Assembly (NCBI RefSeq): GCF_009268105.1
Contig: NZ_VWXM01000004.1
Span: 1 to 37,958 of the forward strand
DNA from: Candidatus Phytoplasma sacchari
GTDB lineage: Bacteria; Bacillota_I; Bacilli_A; Acholeplasmatales; Acholeplasmataceae
Reading direction: 5' to 3'
DNA length: 37,958 bases
The notes beneath the pieces were generated by a model. It searched no databases. It was not told the origin of the DNA and saw nothing but the letters and a program-made list of their open reading frames with translations. Numbering within the stretch: position 1 is the stretch's first letter; each line of letters starts with the position of its first letter. Shown one piece after another: positions 9,435 through 18,621 of this stretch. Made by a program: the position numbers and the translations under genes.

Positions 9435-10583
9435 ATGAAAAAAAAAGTAATTATTGGATTATCTGGTGGAGTAGATAGCAGCGTTGCTGCTTTTATTTTA
9501 AAACAAAAAGGTTTTGAAGTAGAAGGTATTTTTATGCGTAATTGGGATAGTAGTTTAAATAATGACATTGAAGGAAATAATTATAAAAATGATCATATTT
9601 GTCCTCAAGAACAAGATTATCAAGATGCTTTAAATGTTTCTAAACAAATTGGAATAAAATGTCATAGAGTAGATTTTATTGAAGAATATTGGAGAAAAGT
9701 ATTTTTATCTTTTTTAAAAAAAATCAAACAAAATTTAACTCCGAATCCAGATATCTTATGCAATAATCAAATTAAATTTTTAACTTTTTTGAAGTATGCT
9801 GAGAAATTTAAACCAGATTATATTGCTATGGGACATTATGCTCAAATTATCCACAAAAATAAACAACCTATTTTAGCAAAAGCTACTGATCAAAATAAAG
9901 ATCAAACTTATTTTTTATCACAATTAAAAATTTCACAACTTCAAAAAATAATTTTTCCTTTGGGAAAATTAACTAAAAATGAAGTTAGAATAATAGCTAA
10001 AAAAGAAAAATTAATTAACGCTGAAAAAAAAGATTCTACTGGAATTTGTTTTATTGGAGAAAGAAATTTTTTTCGTTTTTTAGATAATTATTTATCTATC
10101 AAAAAAGGGCCTATTAAAAATATTAAAGGTGATTATTTAGAAAATCATGAAGGAGTATTTAAATATACTATAGGTCAACGAAAAAATTTAAATTTAAAAG
10201 TTAGTAAACAAAACCCAGGTCCATGGTTTGTTGTAGGAAAAGATTTAGTAAATAATACTCTTTATGTTGATCAAAACTCAGATAGCATTTTTTTATATAG
10301 TGATTCTGCATTAATAGTTGATGTAGTTTGGAGAAAATATAATAACATTATTTTTTCTAATAATAAAGATAATGAACTTAAAGCTAAATTTCGTTATAGA
10401 CAATGTGAACAAAATGTTAGAATTAAATGGATAAATAAAAATATTTTGAAAGTTTATTATGAGCAAAAAATAAAATCAGTTACTCCTGGACAAATTTGTG
10501 CTTTTTATAAAGATAATTTTTGTTTAGGAGGAGGAATGATATTAGAAGTTTATTACAAAAATAAAAAATTATTATATGTTTGA
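9435..10583 (+). CDS. mnmA: tRNA-specific 2-thiouridylase MnmA
   Basis: Forms 2-thiouridine at the wobble position (U34) of tRNA-Lys, -Glu and -Gln using ATP and a sulfur relay. Visible: the PP-loop SGGVDSS (10-16), the first catalytic Cys109 in NPDILCN, GHYAQI, DQTYFLS, and the second Cys205 in STGICFIGER. The C-terminal barrel ends near VTPGQICAFY. At 382 residues it is normal length. It starts 17 bases after the NadE-like gene with a weak purine-rich ribosome site. The sulfur source is presumably the cysteine desulfurase encoded at 25763-26968. Ends in TGA. Confidence 0.97.
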   Translation: MKKKVIIGLSGGVDSSVAAFILKQKGFEVEGIFMRNWDSSLNNDIEGNNYKNDHICPQEQDYQDALNVSKQIGIKCHRVDFIEEYWRKVFLSFLKKIKQNLTPNPDILCNNQIKFLTFLKYAEKFKPDYIAMGHYAQIIHKNKQPILAKATDQNKDQTYFLSQLKISQLQKIIFPLGKLTKNEVRIIAKKEKLINAEKKDSTGICFIGERNFFRFLDNYLSIKKGPIKNIKGDYLENHEGVFKYTIGQRKNLNLKVSKQNPGPWFVVGKDLVNNTLYVDQNSDSIFLYSDSALIVDVVWRKYNNIIFSNNKDNELKAKFRYRQCEQNVRIKWINKNILKVYYEQKIKSVTPGQICAFYKDNFCLGGGMILEVYYKNKKLLYV

Positions 10584-10750
10584 ATTTTAAATTTTATTTA
10601 AATATTTGTTTTTTTTGTATTAAATAATTTATTTGATTTTTTTAAAATAAATTTTTCATTTCTTTTATAATTTTTTTATAATTTTATTATATTAATTATT
10701 TAACTAATTTATTTTAATCATTTTATTTCAATTATTAAAAGGATTTTAAA

Positions 10751-12013
10751 ATGAAAAAAATCAAAGGAACTTATGATTTAATATCTGATGAAATAAAAAA
10801 ATGGCAAATTGTAGAAGAAAAAATAAAAAAAATTTTAAATTTGTATAATTTTCAAGAAATACGAACTCCAATTATAGAATATGAAGAAATTTTTAATCGT
10901 TCATCTCAATATTCAGAAATGGTTTCTAAAGAAATGTTCAGTTTCGAAGATAAAAATGGCAGAAAAATAGCATTAAGACCTGAAGGTACCGTATCTGTAA
11001 TAAGAAGTTATGTAGAAAATAAAAAAGAAAATGAATTGCAAAAATTATACTATTATGGACCTTTTTTTCGCTACGAAAGACCACAACAAGGTAGATATCG
11101 ACAATTTTATCAATTAGGAATTGAAATAATAGGTATAAAAAATTTTTTATCAGAAATAGAGTTATTTTTATTTATAAAGAAATTAATTGATACTTTTGAT
11201 CTAAATAATAAAATTCTAATAAAAATTAATAATTTAGGAGATGAAAATTCAAGAAAAAAATTTTTAAATATTTTTAATTCTTATATTGAAAAAAACAAAA
11301 AAGAATTATGTTATCTATGTTTAAAAAGACAAAACAAAAATATTTTGAGAATTTTAGATTGTAAAGAATGTTCAAAAAAAAAATTTTTGGAAAAAGCTCC
11401 AGTTATTTTAGATTATTTAACTTCTAGTAATAAATCAAATTTTCAAAAAATTTTAAATGTTTTAAAAAAATTTAAATTTAATTTTATTATTGATGATAAA
11501 TTAGTAAGAGGTTTGGATTATTATACAGATTTAGTTTTTGAAATAGAAATTTTATCAGATAATTCCGATAAAAATTTATCTTTAGGCGGTGGAGGGAATT
11601 ATAATAACATAATGGAAATTTTTAATAGTCCTAAAACTTGTAATATAGGGTTTGCTTTAGGTATGGAACGTTTAATATTTTTATTAGATAAGAATAATTA
11701 TTTTAACAAATTTGAATTAAATAAATTAGAAGTTTTTTTATTTGTTTTAGATTCTAAATTTTTATTAAAATCATTTTTTTTATTAGAAAAAATAAGAAAA
11801 TTCAATATTAAAGCAGAAATGAATTATGAAAATTATAATTTTTCAAAACAATTAAAAAAAATTTTACTTCATAAACCAAAATATATTATTTTTATTGGAG
11901 AAAAAGAGGTAGAAAAATGTATTTTAACTATTAAAAATATTTTTAATAAAAAAATTTATACTTTAACAGTAGAAGAAAGTATTAATTTTTTAATAAAGGA
12001 ATTGAAAAAATAA
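10751..12013 (+). CDS. hisS: Histidyl-tRNA synthetase
   Basis: Class II aminoacyl-tRNA synthetase charging tRNA-His in the cytoplasm. Visible: the N-terminal GTYDL typical of bacterial HisRS, motif 2 FFRYERPQQGRYRQFYQLG, the histidine-specific LVRGLDYYTDLVFEI, motif 3 GFALGMERLIFLL, and a C-terminal anticodon-binding domain. At 420 residues it is full length. AAAGGA lies about 6 bases before the ATG. A 167-base noncoding gap separates it from mnmA, so a new transcription start may lie there. Its TAA stop shares one base with the aspS ATG (TAATG), so the pair is translationally coupled, a common arrangement in Firmicutes. Confidence 0.97.
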   Translation: MKKIKGTYDLISDEIKKWQIVEEKIKKILNLYNFQEIRTPIIEYEEIFNRSSQYSEMVSKEMFSFEDKNGRKIALRPEGTVSVIRSYVENKKENELQKLYYYGPFFRYERPQQGRYRQFYQLGIEIIGIKNFLSEIELFLFIKKLIDTFDLNNKILIKINNLGDENSRKKFLNIFNSYIEKNKKELCYLCLKRQNKNILRILDCKECSKKKFLEKAPVILDYLTSSNKSNFQKILNVLKKFKFNFIIDDKLVRGLDYYTDLVFEIEILSDNSDKNLSLGGGGNYNNIMEIFNSPKTCNIGFALGMERLIFLLDKNNYFNKFELNKLEVFLFVLDSKFLLKSFFLLEKIRKFNIKAEMNYENYNFSKQLKKILLHKPKYIIFIGEKEVEKCILTIKNIFNKKIYTLTVEESINFLIKELKK

Positions 12014-13761
12014 TGGATATTAATTTTAATTATACAAATAATGGAGAAGTAACTTTAAAAGAAAAAGGAAAAAAAGTTTTTTTAAAAGGTTGGATAGCTA
12101 AAAAAAGAAAATTAAGAAATAATTTTTTTTTAATATTAAGAGATATCACAGGTCTGATTCAGTTGATTTTAAAAAAAGATCATAAACAATATAGTAAAAT
12201 TTCTTTAATCAAAAAAGAAACGGTAGTATCTGTAGAAGGTATAGTTATTGAAAGAATAAATAAAAATTTGAATTTAAAAAATGGAGAAATAGAAATTTTA
12301 GTATTAAATATAAATATCTTATCAGAATCCAAAGAACTTCCTTTGAGTGTTTTTGAAAAAGATGAATCTTTAGAAAAACATAGATTAAAATATCGTTATT
12401 TAGATTTAAGAAGAGAGGAAAAAAAAAAATATTTAATACAAAGACATGAAATAACCCAAAACATTAGACAAACTCTTTTAAAAAACAATTTTTTAGAACT
12501 AGAAACTCCTATTTTATCCAAATCAACACCTGAAGGTGCTAGGGATTATTTGGTACCTTCACGTATTTTTTTAAATCATTTTTATGCTTTGCCACAATCA
12601 CCTCAAATTTTTAAACAATTATATATGATTGCTGGATTTGAAAGATATTTTCAAATTGCTCGTTGTTTTAGAGATGAAGATTTAAGATCTGACCGACAAC
12701 CTGAATTTACCCAAATAGATATAGAATCTTCTTTTTTGAATCAAAATCAAATTATGTCTTTAACAGAAGAAGTTATAACTAATTTATTTAAAAATATTTT
12801 AAATAAAAAACTTCAAACTCCCTTATTAAAAATAACTTATAAAGAAGCTATGGAATTTTATGGAACAGATAAACCAGATTTAAGATATGATTTATTAATA
12901 GAAGATTTAGATTTATTATTTAAGGATGAATTTATTGATAAAGGTGGTAGTTATGAAAAAATAGTTAAAGGTTTTAAGATCAATTTTAATATTTTTTTAA
13001 ATGATTTAATTTTAGAAAAAATAGAAAAATATAAATCTTGGGTAAAAGAAAAATATCAAATTGAATTGCAATTTTTTTCTAAAAAAAAATCCTTTCTATC
13101 CAATAACTTATCTAATTTTTTATCAAATAATTTTTTTTGTAAAAATGAAGAATTTTATTTTTTTGTAATAGTCAATGCTAATGATACTAAAAAATATATT
13201 AATGGTTTAAGGTCTTTAGGATTTATAAGAACTGTATTAGCTAAAGATTTAAAATTAATTAATTCAGACAAAGAATCTTTATTATGGATTACAGATTTTC
13301 CTTTATTCGAATTTGATAAAGAAACTAATAAATATAATTCAGTTCATCATCCTTTCACAGCTCCTTCCGATTTTGATTTATTAAATATAAATCCTGCAGA
13401 AGTCAAAGCCCAAGCTTATGATTTGGTTTGGAATGGTTACGAAGTAGGTGGTGGTTCTTTAAGAAACTATAAACCCAAAATACAGGAAATTATTTTTAAT
13501 ATACTGGGATTTTCTAAAGATGAAATTAAAAAAAAATTTGGTTTTTTTATGGAAGCATTACAATATGGAACTCCTCCTCACGGAGGAATTGCTTTAGGTT
13601 TAGATCGTTTAGTAATGTTATTGACCAAAACTAACAACATAAGAGATGTAATCGCATTTCCTAAAACTCAAAATGCTCAAGATTTAATGCTAGAAACTCC
13701 AAATATTGTAGATGAACAACAATTATCTATTTTAAATTTAAATAGTTTTAAAAAAAAATAA
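12013..13761 (+). CDS. aspS: Aspartyl-tRNA synthetase
   Basis: Class IIb synthetase charging tRNA-Asp. In order: an N-terminal OB-fold anticodon-binding domain (about 1-105), motif 1 with the ETPILSKSTPEGARDYL segment, motif 2 ARCFRDEDLRSDRQPEFTQ, a bacterial-type GAD insertion (about 270-400), a HPFTAP region, and motif 3 ALGLDRLVMLL. At 582 residues it has the normal bacterial length. The phytoplasma gene set often lacks GatCAB-independent clues, so whether the enzyme also charges tRNA-Asn cannot be judged here. It overlaps the hisS stop by one base and has no ribosome site of its own, so it is translationally coupled to hisS. Confidence 0.97.
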   Translation: MDINFNYTNNGEVTLKEKGKKVFLKGWIAKKRKLRNNFFLILRDITGLIQLILKKDHKQYSKISLIKKETVVSVEGIVIERINKNLNLKNGEIEILVLNINILSESKELPLSVFEKDESLEKHRLKYRYLDLRREEKKKYLIQRHEITQNIRQTLLKNNFLELETPILSKSTPEGARDYLVPSRIFLNHFYALPQSPQIFKQLYMIAGFERYFQIARCFRDEDLRSDRQPEFTQIDIESSFLNQNQIMSLTEEVITNLFKNILNKKLQTPLLKITYKEAMEFYGTDKPDLRYDLLIEDLDLLFKDEFIDKGGSYEKIVKGFKINFNIFLNDLILEKIEKYKSWVKEKYQIELQFFSKKKSFLSNNLSNFLSNNFFCKNEEFYFFVIVNANDTKKYINGLRSLGFIRTVLAKDLKLINSDKESLLWITDFPLFEFDKETNKYNSVHHPFTAPSDFDLLNINPAEVKAQAYDLVWNGYEVGGGSLRNYKPKIQEIIFNILGFSKDEIKKKFGFFMEALQYGTPPHGGIALGLDRLVMLLTKTNNIRDVIAFPKTQNAQDLMLETPNIVDEQQLSILNLNSFKKK

Positions 13762-13783
13762 ATATTTTATATAATTAAATAAT

Positions 13784-15061
13784 ATGATATTATCTGTTAA
13801 TTTAGATAAAACCCAAAATTACATTATTTCTGTAAGTGGTGGTGTTGATTCAATGGTTTTATTAGATTTTTTATATAAAAAAAAATACAATTTAAAAGTT
13901 GTTCATTTTAACCACTCAATAAGAAAAGATTCTTTTAAAGATAAAATTTTAATTGAAAATTATTGTAAAGAAAAAAATATAGTTTTTTATTATTTCAAAT
14001 TAAATTTAAATATTAAAGAAAAAAACTTTCAAAATAAAGCTCGTATTTTAAGATTAGAAAAATTAAAAAAAGTAGCTTCTGAATATAAAACAAAATATAT
14101 AATAACAGCTCATCATTTAGATGATTTATCAGAAAATGTTTTTTTAAAAATTTTAAGAGGAAGTTCTTTATCAGGATACGGAGGTATGAAAACTTCTTGT
14201 AATTATGATAATTTTATTCTTTTAAAACCTTTTTTATATATTGAAAAGAACAAAATAATAGAATATGCGAAAAAAAATAAGATCATTTTTTTAGAAGATT
14301 ATACAAACCAACAAAACATATATTTAAGAAATCAAATAAGAAATATAGTTATTCCTTTTTTTAAAAAATCTCGTAATTTTTTAAAAAATATTATTAAATT
14401 TCATTCACAAATTAATGAAGTTTCAAATTTTATACGAAAAAAAACGATTATCTTTTTAAAATATCAAAATAGCTTTAATATTTTTAATTTAAAATCTTTT
14501 TTAAATTTAGATATAACTATTCAGAAAGATGTCATTCTGTTTTTATTTGAGAATAGAAAAATAAGTAAGAATTTTTTTTTAATTAATAATATTATTCATG
14601 GTTTGAATAATGAAAAAAAACCTTTTATAATTTGGAAGTTAAATTTTGATTATTCATTAATTAAAAAATATAAAGAATTTACTATTGAACATAATAATTT
14701 TTTAAATTTGATGAATAATGAATATAAAGAACCTTTTTTACATTTTTCTGAAAATAAATCTGATATTTCTTTTTGTAATATTATAGAAAAAATATATTAT
14801 AATTCAAACAACTTTTTTCCACCTTTAATCATAAGAAAAAAAAAACCCAAAGACGTTTTAAAATTCAATTTTGGTACTCAAAAGTTAAAAAATTTTTTTA
14901 TTAACAAAAAAATTATTCTATTTCAAAGAAAACTTATATCAATAATAACAGATCAAAAAAATAACATAATATGGATCCCTAATTTGTATGTTAACAAAAC
15001 ATTAGGTAAAACAAATTTTTTGTATTTAGGAATAAATTATAAAAATAATAAAATATCTTGA
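13784..15061 (+). CDS. tilS: tRNA(Ile)-lysidine synthase
   Basis: Converts C34 of the AUA-reading tRNA-Ile to lysidine with ATP and lysine, changing its charging from Met to Ile. This is essential where AUA codons are as common as in this AT-rich genome. Visible: the PP-loop SGGVDS (18-23), VVHFNHSIRKDS, and TAHHLDDLSENVFLKILRGS followed by LSGYGGM, all typical of TilS. At 425 residues it includes poorly conserved C-terminal substrate-binding domains. It begins 22 bases after aspS without a clear ribosome site. Ends in TGA. The related PP-loop enzyme MnmA is distinguished by its own catalytic Cys motifs. Confidence 0.95.
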   Translation: MILSVNLDKTQNYIISVSGGVDSMVLLDFLYKKKYNLKVVHFNHSIRKDSFKDKILIENYCKEKNIVFYYFKLNLNIKEKNFQNKARILRLEKLKKVASEYKTKYIITAHHLDDLSENVFLKILRGSSLSGYGGMKTSCNYDNFILLKPFLYIEKNKIIEYAKKNKIIFLEDYTNQQNIYLRNQIRNIVIPFFKKSRNFLKNIIKFHSQINEVSNFIRKKTIIFLKYQNSFNIFNLKSFLNLDITIQKDVILFLFENRKISKNFFLINNIIHGLNNEKKPFIIWKLNFDYSLIKKYKEFTIEHNNFLNLMNNEYKEPFLHFSENKSDISFCNIIEKIYYNSNNFFPPLIIRKKKPKDVLKFNFGTQKLKNFFINKKIILFQRKLISIITDQKNNIIWIPNLYVNKTLGKTNFLYLGINYKNNKIS

Positions 15062-15095
15062 TTTTATAGAAAAAGGATTAAAAATTTAATTAATT

Positions 15096-15848
15096 ATGAA
15101 AAAAATATTAAATAAAATTCAATTTTTAATGCAATTTCGTTTTTTTATAAGTTTTTTTGCTGGATTATTTTTTGGATTTATTTTTTCATTTTTGTTTTAT
15201 TTATTTTTTTTAATAAAAAATTTTAATAAGGATTTTAAAATTTCTAAAGTTCAAAATAATGATTTAGATAAAAAAAAAATGTTTTCTTTAATTAAAGAAA
15301 CACAAAATAAATTTTTAAAAGATATTGAACAAAAAAATGATGAATACATATTTTTTTTATTTAATAATATTAAAGCATTAACTTTAAAAATATCTTCCAG
15401 TTTTTATCCTAATTCTGATTATCCTTATTTAGAATTAACCATTGAAGAAAGTCTTGCTTTAATAAAATATATACACAAAAGAATTGAATTATTATTTGAA
15501 AAAAAAATTATTTTTATGTTTAAAAAAATAACATTAAGAAAAATTTTCATATTTAGAAAAAAAATGATAGAAAAAAAATATATTCGTAAATTTAAAAAAA
15601 CTAATAAATTATTAAATATTTTCAATAATACAATAAATATTATTAATCCTTTTCATTGGATGAAAAAAATATTTTTAAATAATTTATATAATACTCTTAT
15701 AAATAAAATAGGTTGTTCTATTATTTCTATCTCAGGCGAAGAAATTTATAAAGTTTATAGTAAAAAAATATTTGAATATGAAGATGAAAAAAAAATAGAT
15801 TTATTTTTGGAAGAATTACAAAAAAAAATGGATCAAGAAAAAGAATGA
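15096..15848 (+). CDS. Membrane-anchored protein of unknown function between tilS and rbgA
   Basis: I do not recognise this 250-residue protein. It has a basic N-terminus, one strong hydrophobic segment (about 17-41) and a long Lys-rich, mostly helical remainder that should be cytoplasmic by the positive-inside rule. A more hydrophobic stretch, NTINIINPFHWMKKIFLNN (about 180-200), could lie along the membrane. SIISISGEEIYKVYS follows, and the end is acidic and charged. AAAAAGGA lies 18 bases before the ATG, an unusually long spacing. It sits in a run of translation and ribosome-assembly genes on the same strand, so it is probably cotranscribed with rbgA. No function is proposed. Confidence 0.7.
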   Translation: MKKILNKIQFLMQFRFFISFFAGLFFGFIFSFLFYLFFLIKNFNKDFKISKVQNNDLDKKKMFSLIKETQNKFLKDIEQKNDEYIFFLFNNIKALTLKISSSFYPNSDYPYLELTIEESLALIKYIHKRIELLFEKKIIFMFKKITLRKIFIFRKKMIEKKYIRKFKKTNKLLNIFNNTINIINPFHWMKKIFLNNLYNTLINKIGCSIISISGEEIYKVYSKKIFEYEDEKKIDLFLEELQKKMDQEKE

Positions 15849-15874
15849 TAATAAAAAAAGGTTAAAATATAAAT

Positions 15875-16744
15875 ATGTTTTTATTACAATGGTTTCCAGG
15901 CCACATGAAAAAAACTTTACAAAAAATAAAATTAAATTTAAAATTAGTTGATATAATTTTAATTATTTTAGATGCTCGAATACCTATTTCTAGCATGAAT
16001 TTTGAATTATTAAAAATAATAAATAACAAACCTTTTTTAATTTTGTTAAACAAAATGTCTTTAGCTGATTCAGATAAAAATAATCTTTTTGTAAATTTTT
16101 TTAATAAAAAAAAAATAGAAATTTTATTTATAGATTCTAAAAATAAAATAAATATTGATAAAATTTTTGTAAAAATAAAAAAAATTTTTGACACTAAAAA
16201 TAAATTAAAACATTATTATATAAAAAATACAATAAAATTAATGATTATTGGACTGCCTAATGTAGGTAAATCTACTCTGGTTAATTGTTTAGCTAAAAAA
16301 AAAGTTGCGATTACTGCTAAAAAACCAGGAATCACTAAAAAATTACAATGGATAAGTGCATCCAATAATATCCAATTATTAGATACTCCAGGTATTTTAT
16401 ATCCTAAAATAAATAATTATAAAATAGGATATTCTTTAGGTATTTGTGGTTGCATTAAAGAAAATCTTATACCTAAAGAAGAATTAGTGAATTATTTTTT
16501 AAATTATTTAAAAAATTATTATCCTGAAAAACTAAAACTATTTTTTAATTTTGATGAAAAAGAAATTAAAGAAGAAATTAATTTACTAAAAACTCTGATT
16601 CAAAAAAGATATAATGAAAAAATATTAAATCAAAATAACTATGATTCTTTTATTAATCATAATAATATAATTGAAAAAATTTTTTCAGAATTTACTAGTA
16701 AAAAAATTCAAAAAATAAATTTTGATTTAAATCTGCTTTTTTAA
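15875..16744 (+). CDS. rbgA: Ribosome biogenesis GTPase RbgA (YlqF)
   Basis: Circularly permuted GTPase needed for late assembly of the 50S subunit. The permuted motif order is visible: G4 NKMSLAD (59-65) comes before G1 GLPNVGKST (126-134), the G2 threonine region KPGITKKLQW, and G3 DTPG (170-173). The N-terminus QWFPGHMKKT is the family hallmark. A C-terminal helical domain (about 200-289) should bind the ribosome. At 289 residues it is normal length. The ribosome site is AAAGG about 13 bases before the ATG. It follows the unknown membrane protein by 26 bases. Confidence 0.95.
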   Translation: MFLLQWFPGHMKKTLQKIKLNLKLVDIILIILDARIPISSMNFELLKIINNKPFLILLNKMSLADSDKNNLFVNFFNKKKIEILFIDSKNKINIDKIFVKIKKIFDTKNKLKHYYIKNTIKLMIIGLPNVGKSTLVNCLAKKKVAITAKKPGITKKLQWISASNNIQLLDTPGILYPKINNYKIGYSLGICGCIKENLIPKEELVNYFLNYLKNYYPEKLKLFFNFDEKEIKEEINLLKTLIQKRYNEKILNQNNYDSFINHNNIIEKIFSEFTSKKIQKINFDLNLLF

Positions 16745-16772
16745 TTTTCTTAAAAAAAGAAAAGATAAAATA

Positions 16773-16792
16773 ATAGTATTTTTAAATACTAT
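16773..16792 (+). promoter_or_regulatory. Perfect 9-bp inverted repeat before topA
   Basis: ATAGTATTT (16773-16781) and AAATACTAT (16784-16792) form a perfect 9-bp inverted repeat with a 2-base centre. It lies in the rbgA-topA gap directly before the topA ribosome site AAAGGA (16794-16799). There is no T tract, so it is not a typical terminator. A protein-binding operator or an mRNA hairpin near the ribosome site are both possible. No regulator is identified. Confidence 0.35.
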
Positions 16793-16812
16793 GAAAGGAT
16801 TTTTTATTTTAA

Positions 16813-18618
16813 ATGAAATCTAAAGTTATTATAGTTGAATCGCCTACTAAAATAAAAACATTAAATAGTTATTTTGAAAACAAAATTTTAGTTCTTTCTT
16901 CAAAAGGTCATATTAGAGATTTATCGTATAAAGGTAAAGATAATTTAGGTATAGATATTAAAAATAATTTTAATCCAATGTATCAAATAATACCTAAGCA
17001 AAAAGAATTAGTAAATAAAATTATTAAATTAACAAAAGGTAAACAAATTTTTTTAGCTACAGACCCGGATAGAGAAGGCGAAGCTATAGCTTGGCATTTA
17101 GCAGAAATACTTAAATTAAGTTTGAAAGAAAAAAATAGAATAATTTTTAATGAAATTAATAAAAAAACTGTTTTAGAAGCTTTAAAAAAACCTACTTCTA
17201 TAAAAAAAAATCTAGTTGATTCTCAAGAAGCTAGGAGAATATTAGATAGAATTATAGGTTTCAAGTTATCTCAAATAACTCGAAAAAAATCAGCTAAATC
17301 AGCAGGAAGGGTACAATCAGTAGCTTTAAAATTAATTGTAGAAATAGAAGAACAAAGAAAAAAATTTATACCAGAAAAATATTATTTAATTAAAGCTGTA
17401 TTTGATAAATTCCAAACTTACTTAAAAATTAATAAAAAAGAAAAAATAAACACAGAAGAACAAGCTAATAAAATTATTGAAGATATAAAAAATAAAAATT
17501 TTTTATTAAATAAAATAAAAAATAAAAAAATAATAAATAAATCTCCAAAACCTTTTATTACTGCTACATTACAACAAGAAGCATTTAAAATATTATCAAT
17601 GAGTGCTAAAACAACAATGTCATATGCTCAGAAATTATACGAAGGAGTCAAAATAGATGATTCAATAGTAGGTTTAATCACTTATATGAGAACTGATTCT
17701 CATAGAATATCTTCTATATTTTATGATAAATTAAATATTTTTATTAAAAAAGAATATGGTTCAGAATATTTAAATAATTATAAACAAGAAATTAAAAAAG
17801 AATTAGTCCAAGATGCTCATGAAGCTATTAGACCTACAGATTTGTCAATAACTCCCCATTTTTTAAAAAAATATCTAAATAAATATGAACTTGCTTTATA
17901 TGAAATGATTTATAAAAGAACTTTAGCTAGTTTTATGTCTAATGCTATTTTCGAACAAAATGAATTTTTTTTTAGTGTAAATAAATATATTTTTGTAACA
18001 AATGATAATAAAATAATTTTTGATGGTTTTTATAAAATATTAAAAAGTGATTTTAAAATGACAAATTTATCATTTTTAGAAAAAAATAAGACATATTTAC
18101 CTGAAAAAATTGAAAAAATTCAAAAAGAAACTTCTCCTCCTTCTCAATTTACTGAGGCTTCTTTAATTAAAAAACTAGAAAATTTAAAAATAGGGAGACC
18201 TTCAACTTATGCAAACATTATAGAAATTTTAAAAAAAAGATTTTATGTTTATATTGAAAAAAAGAAAATAATTTGTACTAAATTAGGAATATTAATTAAA
18301 AAAACTTTAGATGATTTTTTTCCCTCTATTATTAATATCGATTATACATCTCAAATAGAAAAAAAATTAGATGAAATTTATTATAATAAAATCAGCAAAA
18401 TAGATTTTTTAAAGGAATTTTATAATAATTTTATTAATCTTTGGAATTTAGCTAATAAAAAAATAAAAAAAGAAGAAATTATAACTAAAGAAAAATGTTC
18501 TTTATGTAATGATTTTTTAGTAAAAAGAAAAGGAAAATATGGAGAATTTTTAGGTTGTAACTCTTTTCCTCAATGCAAAAATATGATTTCTTTAAAAGAA
18601 AAAAAAGAAGGTAAATAA
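16813..18618 (+). CDS. topA: DNA topoisomerase I
   Basis: Type IA topoisomerase that relaxes negative supercoils by cutting one strand. Visible: Toprim domain IIVESPTKIKTL with Glu9, the acidic triad DPDRE (84-88) in ATDPDREGEAIAWHLAE, GRVQSVALKL, and the catalytic Tyr291 in GLITYMRTDSHRIS. GRPSTYANIIE lies near 464. A single four-Cys zinc ribbon, CSLC...GCNSFPQC, closes the C-terminus. At 601 residues it is shorter than the E. coli enzyme, mainly through fewer C-terminal zinc ribbons, as usual in small Firmicute genomes. It is 68 bases after rbgA with an inverted repeat in the gap, so expression may be separately controlled. Confidence 0.97.
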   Translation: MKSKVIIVESPTKIKTLNSYFENKILVLSSKGHIRDLSYKGKDNLGIDIKNNFNPMYQIIPKQKELVNKIIKLTKGKQIFLATDPDREGEAIAWHLAEILKLSLKEKNRIIFNEINKKTVLEALKKPTSIKKNLVDSQEARRILDRIIGFKLSQITRKKSAKSAGRVQSVALKLIVEIEEQRKKFIPEKYYLIKAVFDKFQTYLKINKKEKINTEEQANKIIEDIKNKNFLLNKIKNKKIINKSPKPFITATLQQEAFKILSMSAKTTMSYAQKLYEGVKIDDSIVGLITYMRTDSHRISSIFYDKLNIFIKKEYGSEYLNNYKQEIKKELVQDAHEAIRPTDLSITPHFLKKYLNKYELALYEMIYKRTLASFMSNAIFEQNEFFFSVNKYIFVTNDNKIIFDGFYKILKSDFKMTNLSFLEKNKTYLPEKIEKIQKETSPPSQFTEASLIKKLENLKIGRPSTYANIIEILKKRFYVYIEKKKIICTKLGILIKKTLDDFFPSIINIDYTSQIEKKLDEIYYNKISKIDFLKEFYNNFINLWNLANKKIKKEEIITKEKCSLCNDFLVKRKGKYGEFLGCNSFPQCKNMISLKEKKEGK

Positions 18619-18621
18619 AAT

